A stretch of DNA of 64,000 bases, taken from positions 1 through 64,000 of the forward strand of contig JANXLV010000340.1 in the NCBI GenBank assembly GCA_025355005.1, in the 5' to 3' direction. The notes beneath the pieces were generated by a model. The model worked only from the letters and a program-made list of their open reading frames with translations, was not told the origin of the DNA and searched no databases. The DNA is from Myxococcales bacterium (GTDB taxonomy: Bacteria > Myxococcota_A > Polyangia > Polyangiales > Polyangiaceae). Of this stretch, positions 27,365-35,094 are shown piece by piece. Position numbers and translations under genes: made by a program. Every line of letters begins with the position of its first letter. The stretch's first letter is position 1.

Positions 27365-27385
27365 ATTTGCCTACATCATGCAAAT
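27365..27385. promoter_or_regulatory. AT-rich inverted repeat in divergent promoter
   Basis: ATTTGC-N9-GCAAAT is a perfect 6-base inverted repeat in a strikingly AT-rich 50-base island (about 27355-27400) between the zinc-knuckle and Cys-rich lipoprotein genes. The arm spacing fits one helical turn between dimer half-sites. It is a good candidate operator for both genes. Confidence 0.45.
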
Positions 27386-27406
27386 TGTTTCAGGCACAAT
27401 GCGGCG

Positions 27407-28180
27407 ATGCGGATCGGTGCGTCGAGAGCAGCAGTGGTCGCGGCAATGACGCTCGCGTTGTCATCGGCGTGCACCGAGCGAAATCAAGATGCTGCGTCGC
27501 GACCGAAGCAGCCCGTCAGCGTCGCGGCAATGGCACGACCAGCGTCCGTTTCATCTGGCGCATCTGGCGACGCGTCCGCGGTCGTCGACGCCGGGCAGGA
27601 GAGCTTCGTCGCATGGACCGATCCCGCGGGTGTGCGGGCGCTGCTGCGCGGCGCGACGGTGCCCGATGACGTCGCAGATCCGCGCGCGTGCAACTTCCAG
27701 GTCCCCGAGCAGTCGTGCATCCCGAACGCCGAGGCCGTGGAGTGGGACTGCAAGCTCGGTTGCGCGAAGGACTGCGGCGAGTGCGCGACGACGTGCGCTA
27801 CCACCCTCACGACCTGTCGTGGCCCGTGCAAGGGCGACGGCGCGTGCGACCAGAGGTGCGGACAGGCCGCGGGAGCATGCGTCCAGGGCTGCCTCTCTAG
27901 CCGCGACCGTTGCTACACGGGCGAGTGCGTGAAGACGGTCGCGCGCTATCACGAGGCGTGGCGCACCAAGTTCGGCTGCAAGGGAAGCGGCACGCCATTC
28001 CAGATCTGCGAGCGCACCCACACGTGCATCGACGCATGCCAGGACAAGCGCGACCCGTCGAAGGCGCCGAGCGAAGCGTGCATCGACGCATGCAAAAAGA
28101 AGCACGCGGTGGGGTGTGAACCACACTTCGTCGACAACGCGACCTGGGGCGCCTGCCAGACATACGACAACAGCTGGTGA
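27407..28180 (+). CDS. cysteine-rich lipoprotein
   Basis: Predicted lipoprotein of 257 residues. The signal ends ALSSAC; a linker of about 60 residues follows, then a domain with roughly thirty Cys in C-x2-C and C-x3-C spacings (KLGCAKDCGECATTC, CKGDGACDQRC) and a repeated TCIDAC / ACIDAC element. The pattern suggests a disulfide-locked extracellular domain. No known family. The ATG at 27407 lies just downstream of the AT-rich divergent promoter. Confidence 0.7.
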   Translation: MRIGASRAAVVAAMTLALSSACTERNQDAASRPKQPVSVAAMARPASVSSGASGDASAVVDAGQESFVAWTDPAGVRALLRGATVPDDVADPRACNFQVPEQSCIPNAEAVEWDCKLGCAKDCGECATTCATTLTTCRGPCKGDGACDQRCGQAAGACVQGCLSSRDRCYTGECVKTVARYHEAWRTKFGCKGSGTPFQICERTHTCIDACQDKRDPSKAPSEACIDACKKKHAVGCEPHFVDNATWGACQTYDNSW

Positions 28181-28448
28181 CCTAAACAGCATCGCCGATC
28201 GTCGCTCTGTCCTGGAGTTTCGCGGGCGGTGAACACGAGAGGGCGGGGGGCGTCCGCAATGTTCGGCCGGTGGCGCCGCGCGTCGTCGCGAACGAGTCCA
28301 CGGGTGGGGGCGAGCTCCGACAAAGTCGGATCGGCACGAACCAACCTCGCCAGCCGTCGCGCCCCCGATCGAGTCCACGGGTGCGAAACGACGCGATGCG
28401 GCCACAGGCCGGACATGCGGGCGCCCACCGCCAACGCGATTCACGGTC
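28181..28448. other. gap between convergent genes
   Basis: 268 bases without a convincing gene. It contains a 13-base direct repeat GAGTCCACGGGTG (28294-28306 and 28371-28383) flanking a hairpin TCCGAC-AAA-GTCGGA (28316-28330). No T tract follows the hairpin. ORFs here on both strands are Arg-rich shadows. Confidence 0.4.
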
Positions 28449-29687
28449 CTAGCTGAAGTCCGAGATGACCTTCTTCAGGCGGTCGTGGTTCTTGCCCTCG
28501 ACCATGCCGACAGCGAGAACGTTCAGCTGCGAGGGCTGCGCGAGGTAGGTCGCCATGCGCTTGATGTCGTCAGCGGTGACCTTGGAGTTCTTCTCGAGGC
28601 GCTCCCACGGCGTCTCGAAGCGATCGAACAGGTGACCGCCCGCGAAGAACCCGCCCCAGTCCTCCGGTGAGTCCGCCATGGCGCGGACGTCCCACGCGTT
28701 ACGCTGCTTGGCCTTCGAGAGCTCCGCGGCCGTGGGCCCATCCTTCGCGAGCTCCTTCATGAGCGAGAGGATCTCGCGCGTGACCGTGTGCAGCCGGTCG
28801 TGCTGACAGCTGGCCGCGAAGTCGAGCACGCCGTCGTCCTCGTAGCCGTCGAACGACGCGCTGACGTCGTAGCAGAGGCCGCGTTCGTCCGAGAGCCGGT
28901 GATAGAGGCGGGTTGACATTCCGTCGTCCAGGATGCGCATGAGCATGTCCATGGCGGGACGCATGGGCGAGCGCTCCGGGATCGCGCGCAGACACACGCG
29001 CAGCTCCGTCTGGCTGCTCATGTTGGGGACGATCAGGAGTCGCGGCTTCTCCTGTGTGTGGACTGGCTTCTTCGCGCGGATCGATTTCCCCGCGGGCAGA
29101 TCCTTCCAGTGCTTGTCCGCGAGCGCGAGGACCTGCTTCGGATCGACCGCGCCGGAGAACGCCAGGACGGACGAAGCCTGCGTGTAGTGCTTCTTGTGAT
29201 GGTGCGCGAGCGTGGGCTTGTCGAACGCGCGGACCTGAGCCTCCGTCCCTGTGATCGTGAAGCCCAGCGGGTGATCGCCGTAGATGAGCGAGCGTGACAG
29301 GTTGTCCGCGTCCACCATGCGACCCTCGTCGTCGAGGTCCTCGAGGATCTCTTCGCAGACGATGCCGCACTCCGTGCCGATGTCGCGGAACACCGGGCGC
29401 GTCAGCACCTCCGCGAACAGCGCCGTGGCCTCTGCCAGCGACTCTGGCGGCAGCGTGACCGAGAAGACACCGAAGTCGGTATGAGTTGCAGCATACAAGT
29501 ATCCGCCGAGGCGCTCGAACGCGAGGTTCACCTCGTGCGCGGACGTTATCTCGTTGGTGCCGCGATAGAGCATGTGCTCCAGGAAGTGCGACACGCCGTT
29601 CGTCCGCTCGGTCTCGAAGCGCGAGCCCACGCGTACGTAGAGCGCCACGTGCGCGCGGTGCAGATCGGGCTGCGGCGCCGCCACCAC
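28449..29687 (-). CDS. M16 family zinc metallopeptidase
   Basis: Peptidase of at least 412 residues, related to mitochondrial-processing-peptidase beta subunit and bacterial PqqL/YmxG types. The inverted zinc motif H34-x-x-E-H38 (SHFLEHMLYRG) and the distal Glu (CEEILEDL, about 75 residues later) are intact, so it should be active. The M16 C-terminal domain is at about 175-350. The first ATG/GTG/TTG (GTG at 29687) cuts into the first beta-strand: the frame upstream still reads LSTGLRVVAAP, typical for the family. A CTG at 29750 is a likely true start. It directly follows the foldase gene and is probably co-transcribed with it. Confidence 0.88.
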   Translation of the reverse strand: MVAAPQPDLHRAHVALYVRVGSRFETERTNGVSHFLEHMLYRGTNEITSAHEVNLAFERLGGYLYAATHTDFGVFSVTLPPESLAEATALFAEVLTRPVFRDIGTECGIVCEEILEDLDDEGRMVDADNLSRSLIYGDHPLGFTITGTEAQVRAFDKPTLAHHHKKHYTQASSVLAFSGAVDPKQVLALADKHWKDLPAGKSIRAKKPVHTQEKPRLLIVPNMSSQTELRVCLRAIPERSPMRPAMDMLMRILDDGMSTRLYHRLSDERGLCYDVSASFDGYEDDGVLDFAASCQHDRLHTVTREILSLMKELAKDGPTAAELSKAKQRNAWDVRAMADSPEDWGGFFAGGHLFDRFETPWERLEKNSKVTADDIKRMATYLAQPSQLNVLAVGMVEGKNHDRLKKVISDFS

Positions 29688-29755
29688 GCGCAGGCCAGTG
29701 CTGAGTGTCTTCTCCCGGAATGCCGTCGGGAGATCGGAGCGCGTTTTCAGGGCGG

Positions 29756-31465
29756 TCAGGGCTCCTCGCCCTCGTCTTCCATCGGAGCGATGGGCAAGCC
29801 GCCGTCGGACTTCGCCGTGCCGTCCGTGAGGAAGGTCTCGTCGATCTTGATGTCGGGCTTGGCGACCTCGCGGAGGCGGCGCACGTAGAGCGAGAGCGCC
29901 TCTGCCTGCTTCGCGGCGAGGATCGCGCCCGTGTAGGTGTCGCGGTCCTTGTCGAACTCCGCGCGACCCGCGGCCTTCGTGGACTTCAAGATGACGACAT
30001 AAAAGCCGTCCTGCGCGCGGAGCGGCTCGCCGAGCATCGCGCCGACCTTCGCGTCGGGTGCGAATGCGAGCTTGCCGATCTCGCTGTTGCCGTCTCCCTG
30101 GAGCTGCGGGATCGCCTCCCCGCCGCGCACGAACGCGCTCGACGTGTCGACCATGGGGCGCGTGGGATCGGTGTCGGCCGTCTTTGGCGCCTCTGCCGGC
30201 GCGCCGCCGTCGGCCTTGTCTGCGCCTTCGGGTTTGTCCGACTTCTTGGCCGGCTTCACGTAGGGAGCGAGCGCGGCCTTCACGGCGTCCTCGGGCTGCT
30301 GACCGTTCTTGATGGCGGTCTGGATCTTGTTCGCGAGATCCTTTGCGGCCTCGAGCGATTTCGCCTTCTTGTAGGCCGTGACGGACGCGTCGTCCTTCTT
30401 GATGATGTGGAAGCCGAACTGCGACTCGACGGGCTTGTCCGTCATCTCGCCGCCCTTGAGCGCGTCCGCGCCGTCCTTGAACGGCTTCACGAAGCCGTCG
30501 CTCTTCGCGGTGCCGAGGCTGCCGCCGTTCACGGCGCTGCCGGGGTCCTGCGAGTACTGCTTGGCGAGCTTCTCGAAATCCTCGCCGCCCTTGACGCGCG
30601 CGATGATGTCCTCGGCCTTCTTCTTGGCGGCGTCCTTGGCTTCGGAACCAGCGTCACCTTCGGCGGGGCGAATGAGGATGTGACGGATGTTCGCCTCCTT
30701 CGCCTGGTCGGCGTTGGACTTGTCCTTCATCCACTCCTTCACGTTCGCGGGCGAGGCGTCGATGAGGTAGCTCTCGGCCCACTCGAAGCGGACGGGGACG
30801 TACGAGATCGTCGCGGAGCTCTTCTCGGCGACGTACATCTCGAGGGCCTCGGCCTCGCTCACGCGGATGGGCGCGCGCACGAGATCGCGCATCTTCGCAG
30901 CGAGCAGCTCGCGGCCCTGCCACTCCTTGAACTCGGTCGGCGAGCGACCCGTGATCGCGCGGACCTGCCGCGGATATGCGGTCTTGTCGTCGAACAGCTT
31001 CGTCTTCGGATCCTTGAAGCCGGCGTAGATGTAGCCGTCCGGGATGCGCAGCGACATCGCGAGTCGCGGGTTTTCCATGGGCACGCTGACGTAGATGAAG
31101 CCGCCGATGATGGCCTGGTTCTGCTCGTCCTCGCTGACGGTGAGCCCGAGGCGCTCGGCTTCGCTGATGAGGAGCTCGCGCTCGATGAGGCCGTCCAGCG
31201 CGATCTTGTTGAGGCCCATGGCCTTCGCGCGATCGGTCATGAGGTTGCCGCTCTGATCGCGGGGGATCATCACCCTGTAGGATGCGCGGTGCGACTTCGG
31301 GTCGATGCAGTTGCCCTTCACGGTCGCCGCGCAAGCTTCGCGCAGGGACGCGGACTTCTGGTTCGCGTTCGGGCGGAAGTTGATGACGAAGACCAGGATC
31401 ATGCCGACGATGATCACGCCGTAGACGATCGAGGTAAGCCCGCGTTTTCTGAACAGGTCCAACAT
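29756..31465 (-). CDS. membrane-anchored PpiD/SurA-like peptidyl-prolyl isomerase
   Basis: Periplasmic folding factor of 569 residues anchored by an N-terminal helix (about 10-30, SIVYGVIIVGMILVFVI). A SurA_N-type chaperone region (about 60-235) is followed by a parvulin domain (about 250-365) with IRHILIRPAEG, FEKLAKQYSQDPGSAVNGG and the QFGFHIIKKD ending. A Lys/Ala/Glu-rich tail and a second degenerate parvulin-like region follow. The layout is that of PpiD. It lies upstream of the M16 peptidase, a foldase/protease pairing. Confidence 0.88.
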   Translation of the reverse strand: MLDLFRKRGLTSIVYGVIIVGMILVFVINFRPNANQKSASLREACAATVKGNCIDPKSHRASYRVMIPRDQSGNLMTDRAKAMGLNKIALDGLIERELLISEAERLGLTVSEDEQNQAIIGGFIYVSVPMENPRLAMSLRIPDGYIYAGFKDPKTKLFDDKTAYPRQVRAITGRSPTEFKEWQGRELLAAKMRDLVRAPIRVSEAEALEMYVAEKSSATISYVPVRFEWAESYLIDASPANVKEWMKDKSNADQAKEANIRHILIRPAEGDAGSEAKDAAKKKAEDIIARVKGGEDFEKLAKQYSQDPGSAVNGGSLGTAKSDGFVKPFKDGADALKGGEMTDKPVESQFGFHIIKKDDASVTAYKKAKSLEAAKDLANKIQTAIKNGQQPEDAVKAALAPYVKPAKKSDKPEGADKADGGAPAEAPKTADTDPTRPMVDTSSAFVRGGEAIPQLQGDGNSEIGKLAFAPDAKVGAMLGEPLRAQDGFYVVILKSTKAAGRAEFDKDRDTYTGAILAAKQAEALSLYVRRLREVAKPDIKIDETFLTDGTAKSDGGLPIAPMEDEGEEP

Positions 31466-31545
31466 GGCAGGGGTAAGGGGCTTACCACGTCGCCTGGGGT
31501 GCCGGAAGCTGGCGTTTGCGCTTGCGTCGCTCGCGGGGCGGCTTC

Positions 31546-31571
31546 GGCTAGTGCGTATGGCTAGTGCGTGT
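31546..31571. repeat. 13-base tandem duplication at a gene end
   Basis: GGCTAGTGCGTAT is followed directly by GGCTAGTGCGTGT. The second copy contains the stop codon (minus strand) of the gene ending at 31561, so the downstream copy looks like a duplicated gene end. Probably replication slippage. Confidence 0.5.
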
Positions 31572-32028
31572 GCGCGACCGTCTTTGCGAGAGTGAAGGCC
31601 TTTTTTACTTCGACCTCCACCGCTGCGAGGCCGCCCGTGATCTTCTTCGTCAGGAACAGCTCGTAGAAGGTGTCGAGCGTCTTGTCGGGCTCCGACGGGT
31701 CGTTCATCGGCGTGACCTGCGCCGAGATCTCCGAATATCCAAGGTCCATCGCGGGGACAGCGAGTGTCCGGACCCGCTTGAAGAGCGCGTCGTCATCTTC
31801 GCTCGGAAAGTCGCTCTTCTCGGCGCGCAGGACGAGCCGGACCTCGAACTCCTCATCATTTTCCGTAGCCCGGACGCGGATGCCGGAGTCCAGGATCAGG
31901 TTCTCGCGGACGCGCTCCGCGAGGACGATCTCGTCCTTGAGGGTCCGGAACACCTCGAAACCTTGTGCAATGAGGGCTTTTTTGAGCAGGGGGGGGGTCA
32001 AGCGACTCTCTCGGAATGTGGCTCTCAT
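31561..32028 (-). CDS. hypothetical protein with 9-C tract near start
   Basis: Protein of 155 residues, soluble, mixed alpha/beta, no signal peptide and no recognised family. It starts MRATFRESRL; earlier in-frame sequence to 32124 is Arg/Val-rich and unlikely to be translated. Codons 11-14 lie in a run of nine C on the coding strand (nine G at 31989-31997), a slippage-prone site that would shift the frame near the start. The His-Thr-His ending (VAHTH) is at a duplicated 13-base segment. It may share transcription with the foldase downstream. Confidence 0.6.
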   Translation of the reverse strand: MRATFRESRLTPPLLKKALIAQGFEVFRTLKDEIVLAERVRENLILDSGIRVRATENDEEFEVRLVLRAEKSDFPSEDDDALFKRVRTLAVPAMDLGYSEISAQVTPMNDPSEPDKTLDTFYELFLTKKITGGLAAVEVEVKKAFTLAKTVAHTH

Positions 32029-32168
32029 TAGAAGCGGGGTCAGCCTCGCAACGCAAGCACCAACCACGCGCACGCAAATGACAGGCCGTCCCGAGGAGCC
32101 GCGCGGGCGCAAGGAAACGGCCATTTGGAGGGATATTTTGGGCCCATGGGGGCCTTCTCATTGCGATC

Positions 32169-32762
32169 TTGAAAAAAGACCCGCTAGAATTGCGAGTTGT
32201 GACGAAGAGTCCCGATTCCCCCGATCCCTCGGCCGAGCCGATCGCTCCCGCCAGCGTGATCGAAACGGCCGGGGCCCCCGAAACGGCCGGAGCGCCTGCC
32301 GGCCGCCCCACCACCGGGACCATGCCCATGCCTGCAGCAGGGCCAGCAGGGCCGATGGGACCGCTCCCCGCGGACGGCCCGACCGGTCTGCAGAAGTCTG
32401 CGTCAGGCTCGCACGCCATGCGGCGAGGTGGGGCGCGGCGCGAGGTCACGGAGCGCGTGATCATGAAGTTGCCCGGCAGCAAGACGGAGCTCGAGGGATG
32501 GGCGCTGAACCTGAGTCGCGGCGGCCTTCGCTGCATCCTCGAAGAGAAGGTGGAGCTCGGCGGCGAGTACCTCGTGACCCTCGGGGACGGCGACGACTAC
32601 GCGGACCGCCGCGCGCGCGTGGTGTGGGTACAAGAAGAGCCCGACGGGGTGATCGTCGGCGTGGAGTTCGTTGGCCTGTCCGGTATCCACATGCCTCCCG
32701 GTACCGTGCCCCCGCCGCCCAAGCCGCCCACCACGCCCACCAGCGGCGAAGGTCCCGCCTGA
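32169..32762 (+). CDS. PilZ domain protein
   Basis: A 197-residue protein with a Pro/Ala-rich disordered N-terminus (about 1-75) and one PilZ domain (about 80-180). The domain has RRGGARREV as a candidate RxxxR site for cyclic-di-GMP and LNLSRGGLRC as the D/NxSxxG-type motif (Asn in place of Asp). It may bind cyclic-di-GMP with altered affinity. Start uncertain: TTG at 32169 or GTG at 32199, neither with a clear Shine-Dalgarno. It is followed closely by the moxR-like gene. Confidence 0.75.
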   Translation: MKKDPLELRVVTKSPDSPDPSAEPIAPASVIETAGAPETAGAPAGRPTTGTMPMPAAGPAGPMGPLPADGPTGLQKSASGSHAMRRGGARREVTERVIMKLPGSKTELEGWALNLSRGGLRCILEEKVELGGEYLVTLGDGDDYADRRARVVWVQEEPDGVIVGVEFVGLSGIHMPPGTVPPPPKPPTTPTSGEGPA

Positions 32763-32785
32763 GCCCTGAACGTACGCCCGCGAAC

Positions 32786-33724
32786 GTGGCAAGCACGCAC
32801 GACGAGACGCTGAAGCGGGTGAAGGCAGCGCTCGGTGAGGTGGTCCGCGGGAAGCCGCGCGCCGTCGAGCTCGTCCTGCTCGGTGTGCTCGCCGGTGGGC
32901 ACGTGCTGCTCGAGGACGTCCCGGGCGTCGGCAAGACCACGCTCGCGAAGGCGCTCGCGAAGGTGCTCGGCATCGGCTTCACGCGCGTGCAGTTCACGCC
33001 GGACCTCCTGCCAGCGGATATCACCGGCTCGCTGATGTTGTCCCCGCTCGATCACAGCCTCAGCTTTCATCGCGGTCCGATCTTCACGCACGTGCTCCTG
33101 GCCGACGAGATCAACCGCGCCTCGCCGCGCACGCAGTCCGCGCTGCTCGAGGCCATGAACGAGGCGCAGGTGTCCGTCGACGGCGAGACGCACGTCCTCG
33201 AGCCGCCGTTCTTCGTCATCGCGACGCAGAACCCGTCCGACTTCCACGGGACGTATCCGCTGCCCGAGGCGCAGCTCGATCGCTTCTTGCTCCGCGTGTC
33301 CCTGGGCTACCCCGGCATCGAGGACGAGCTCGCGATGCTCTACGCGCGACAGGGCAAGGACCCGCTCCACGCGCTCACGCCGATCTGCAACAAGGCCGAG
33401 ATCCTCGCGCTGCAAGCCGCGGTGCCGCGCGTGGACGTGCGCGATATCGTCGGCAAGTACATCGTGGACATCACGCGCGCGACGCGTGGCTCTTCCAGCC
33501 TCGAGGTGGGGGTCAGTCCGCGCGGCACCCTCGCCTTCTTCCGCGCGTCGCAGGCGCATGCGTTCCTGCGCGGACGCTCCTACGTCAGTCCCGAGGACGT
33601 GCAGGCGGTGGCGGAGAGCGTACTATCGCATCGCGTGCAGCTGAAGGTGCAGGCGCGGCACGCGGGACTGCAGAAGGAATCCGTCATCGCCGAGATCGTG
33701 AAGAGCGTCCCGGTCCCCACCTGA
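32786..33724 (+). CDS. MoxR family AAA ATPase
   Basis: AAA+ ATPase of about 312 residues, a chaperone-like factor usually encoded with DUF58 and transglutaminase proteins. Walker A is DVPGVGKTTLAKAL, Walker B VLLADEINRASPRTQSALLEAM, and sensor 1 FFVIATQNPSDFHGTYPLPEAQLDRF. A C-terminal lid domain (about 235-312) is present. GTG at 32786 is used; an upstream CTG overlapping the PilZ gene stop would add nine residues. The three-gene set that follows is typical for the family. Confidence 0.92.
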   Translation: MASTHDETLKRVKAALGEVVRGKPRAVELVLLGVLAGGHVLLEDVPGVGKTTLAKALAKVLGIGFTRVQFTPDLLPADITGSLMLSPLDHSLSFHRGPIFTHVLLADEINRASPRTQSALLEAMNEAQVSVDGETHVLEPPFFVIATQNPSDFHGTYPLPEAQLDRFLLRVSLGYPGIEDELAMLYARQGKDPLHALTPICNKAEILALQAAVPRVDVRDIVGKYIVDITRATRGSSSLEVGVSPRGTLAFFRASQAHAFLRGRSYVSPEDVQAVAESVLSHRVQLKVQARHAGLQKESVIAEIVKSVPVPT

Positions 33725-33756
33725 TCCCAACTCCGAGTCAGAGAGACACGCAGACA

Positions 33757-35094
33757 GTGCAGCGCCCGGACAGCAGACTGCTTGCGGCAAGAGACGCGCT
33801 CTTCGGTCACCGGGGCAAGGTGGATTGGGCGCGCCTCAACCACATCCTGATCCCGATGCCCGTGGCCGTGCGCGACGGCGAGCGCCCGCGGATGCTCGGT
33901 CCCACGGCTCGCTTCCTGCTCGGGCTCAACGCGATGTTCACGCCGGAGGGTCGCGCATACTTCGTGATCGTGATCCTCGTCGGCGTGTTCGGCGTCGATA
34001 TCTATCGCACGCAGATCTACCTGTTCTCGAACGTGCTCTTCGCCGTGATGGGCGCAGCCATGGCTGCGGCGCTGCTCATGAAAAGAACCGCCTTGAAGAC
34101 GGCGCTGTCCGTTCCGGCGCGTGTGAGCCGCGGCGAGACGTTCGACGTGGACCTCACGCTCTCCTTCGACGGCGAGAAGGCGCCCGGCGCGGTGCGTATA
34201 GGACGGCCTTTTTTACCGTATTTTGCGCGCTGGCAGGCACCGCAGGGGCTCGTGCTCGACTGGGACAAGGAGGGGCGCGCGCGCATCTCCTGCCCGCTGC
34301 GCTTCGACAGGCGCGGTGACTTCACGCTCGACAACTTCTCCGCGTACGAGGTCGCGCCGCTGGGGCTCACGCAGCGTCGCGTCGGACGCAGCGAGGAGCT
34401 GGACGTGCGTGTGGTGCCACGCCCGGCAAACGTGACGCACGTGAAGCTCGAGCTCGCGAGAAGGAACCAACCCGGTGGCGTGGCGCTCGCGTCCAAGCTT
34501 GGGGACTCGATGGAGCTCTTCGGCGTGCGCGACTATCGGCGCGGCGATCGGCTGCGCGACATCTCCGCGCGGACGTGGGCCCGCACCGGAAAGCCAGCGG
34601 TGCGCGAGTACCGCGAGGAATATTTCTCACGCGTGGGCGTCTTCCTGGACACGGAGGGAAGCGTGTACACGGAGGAGAGCTTCGAGGCCGCGATCGAGCT
34701 CGTCGCCGGCACCGTCTTGCACCTCTCGCGTGGGGAGGCGCTCATCGACCTTCTCGTCGCCGGCGAACGTGTACAGACCATGCTGCTCGGACGCAGCCTT
34801 GGCTACGCAGAGCAGGCGCTGGATTTCCTGGCGTCCGTCGAGCGCAGCGCACCGTTCGATCCGGAGGCGCTGATCGCGCGCGTCGCGGGCGAGGCCGAGC
34901 AGCTCTCGTCCGCGGTGCTGGTGTCGGGGAGCTTCGGTGAGAACCAGGAGAAGCTCGCGAGCGAGCTCGAACGTCGCGGCGTGCGGCTGCTCCGCGTCGT
35001 GGTGCGCGACGAGGCCGACGGAAGCGGTATCAAGGGCGACGCCGTGGTGGTCACGACCGAGAGCATCCGCGGCGGAGGGCCGATCGCCCTATGA
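33757..35094 (+). CDS. DUF58 membrane protein
   Basis: Protein of 445 residues, GTG start. Two membrane helices (about 65-85 and 88-108) precede a large soluble part carrying DUF58 with the diagnostic FGVRDYRRGDRLRDISARTWART block (about 250-275, quoted in part). The C-terminal part looks like a von Willebrand A-type fold. Members work with MoxR ATPases in envelope assembly or stress. It ends in an ATGA overlap with the transglutaminase gene. Confidence 0.9.
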   Translation: MQRPDSRLLAARDALFGHRGKVDWARLNHILIPMPVAVRDGERPRMLGPTARFLLGLNAMFTPEGRAYFVIVILVGVFGVDIYRTQIYLFSNVLFAVMGAAMAAALLMKRTALKTALSVPARVSRGETFDVDLTLSFDGEKAPGAVRIGRPFLPYFARWQAPQGLVLDWDKEGRARISCPLRFDRRGDFTLDNFSAYEVAPLGLTQRRVGRSEELDVRVVPRPANVTHVKLELARRNQPGGVALASKLGDSMELFGVRDYRRGDRLRDISARTWARTGKPAVREYREEYFSRVGVFLDTEGSVYTEESFEAAIELVAGTVLHLSRGEALIDLLVAGERVQTMLLGRSLGYAEQALDFLASVERSAPFDPEALIARVAGEAEQLSSAVLVSGSFGENQEKLASELERRGVRLLRVVVRDEADGSGIKGDAVVVTTESIRGGGPIAL

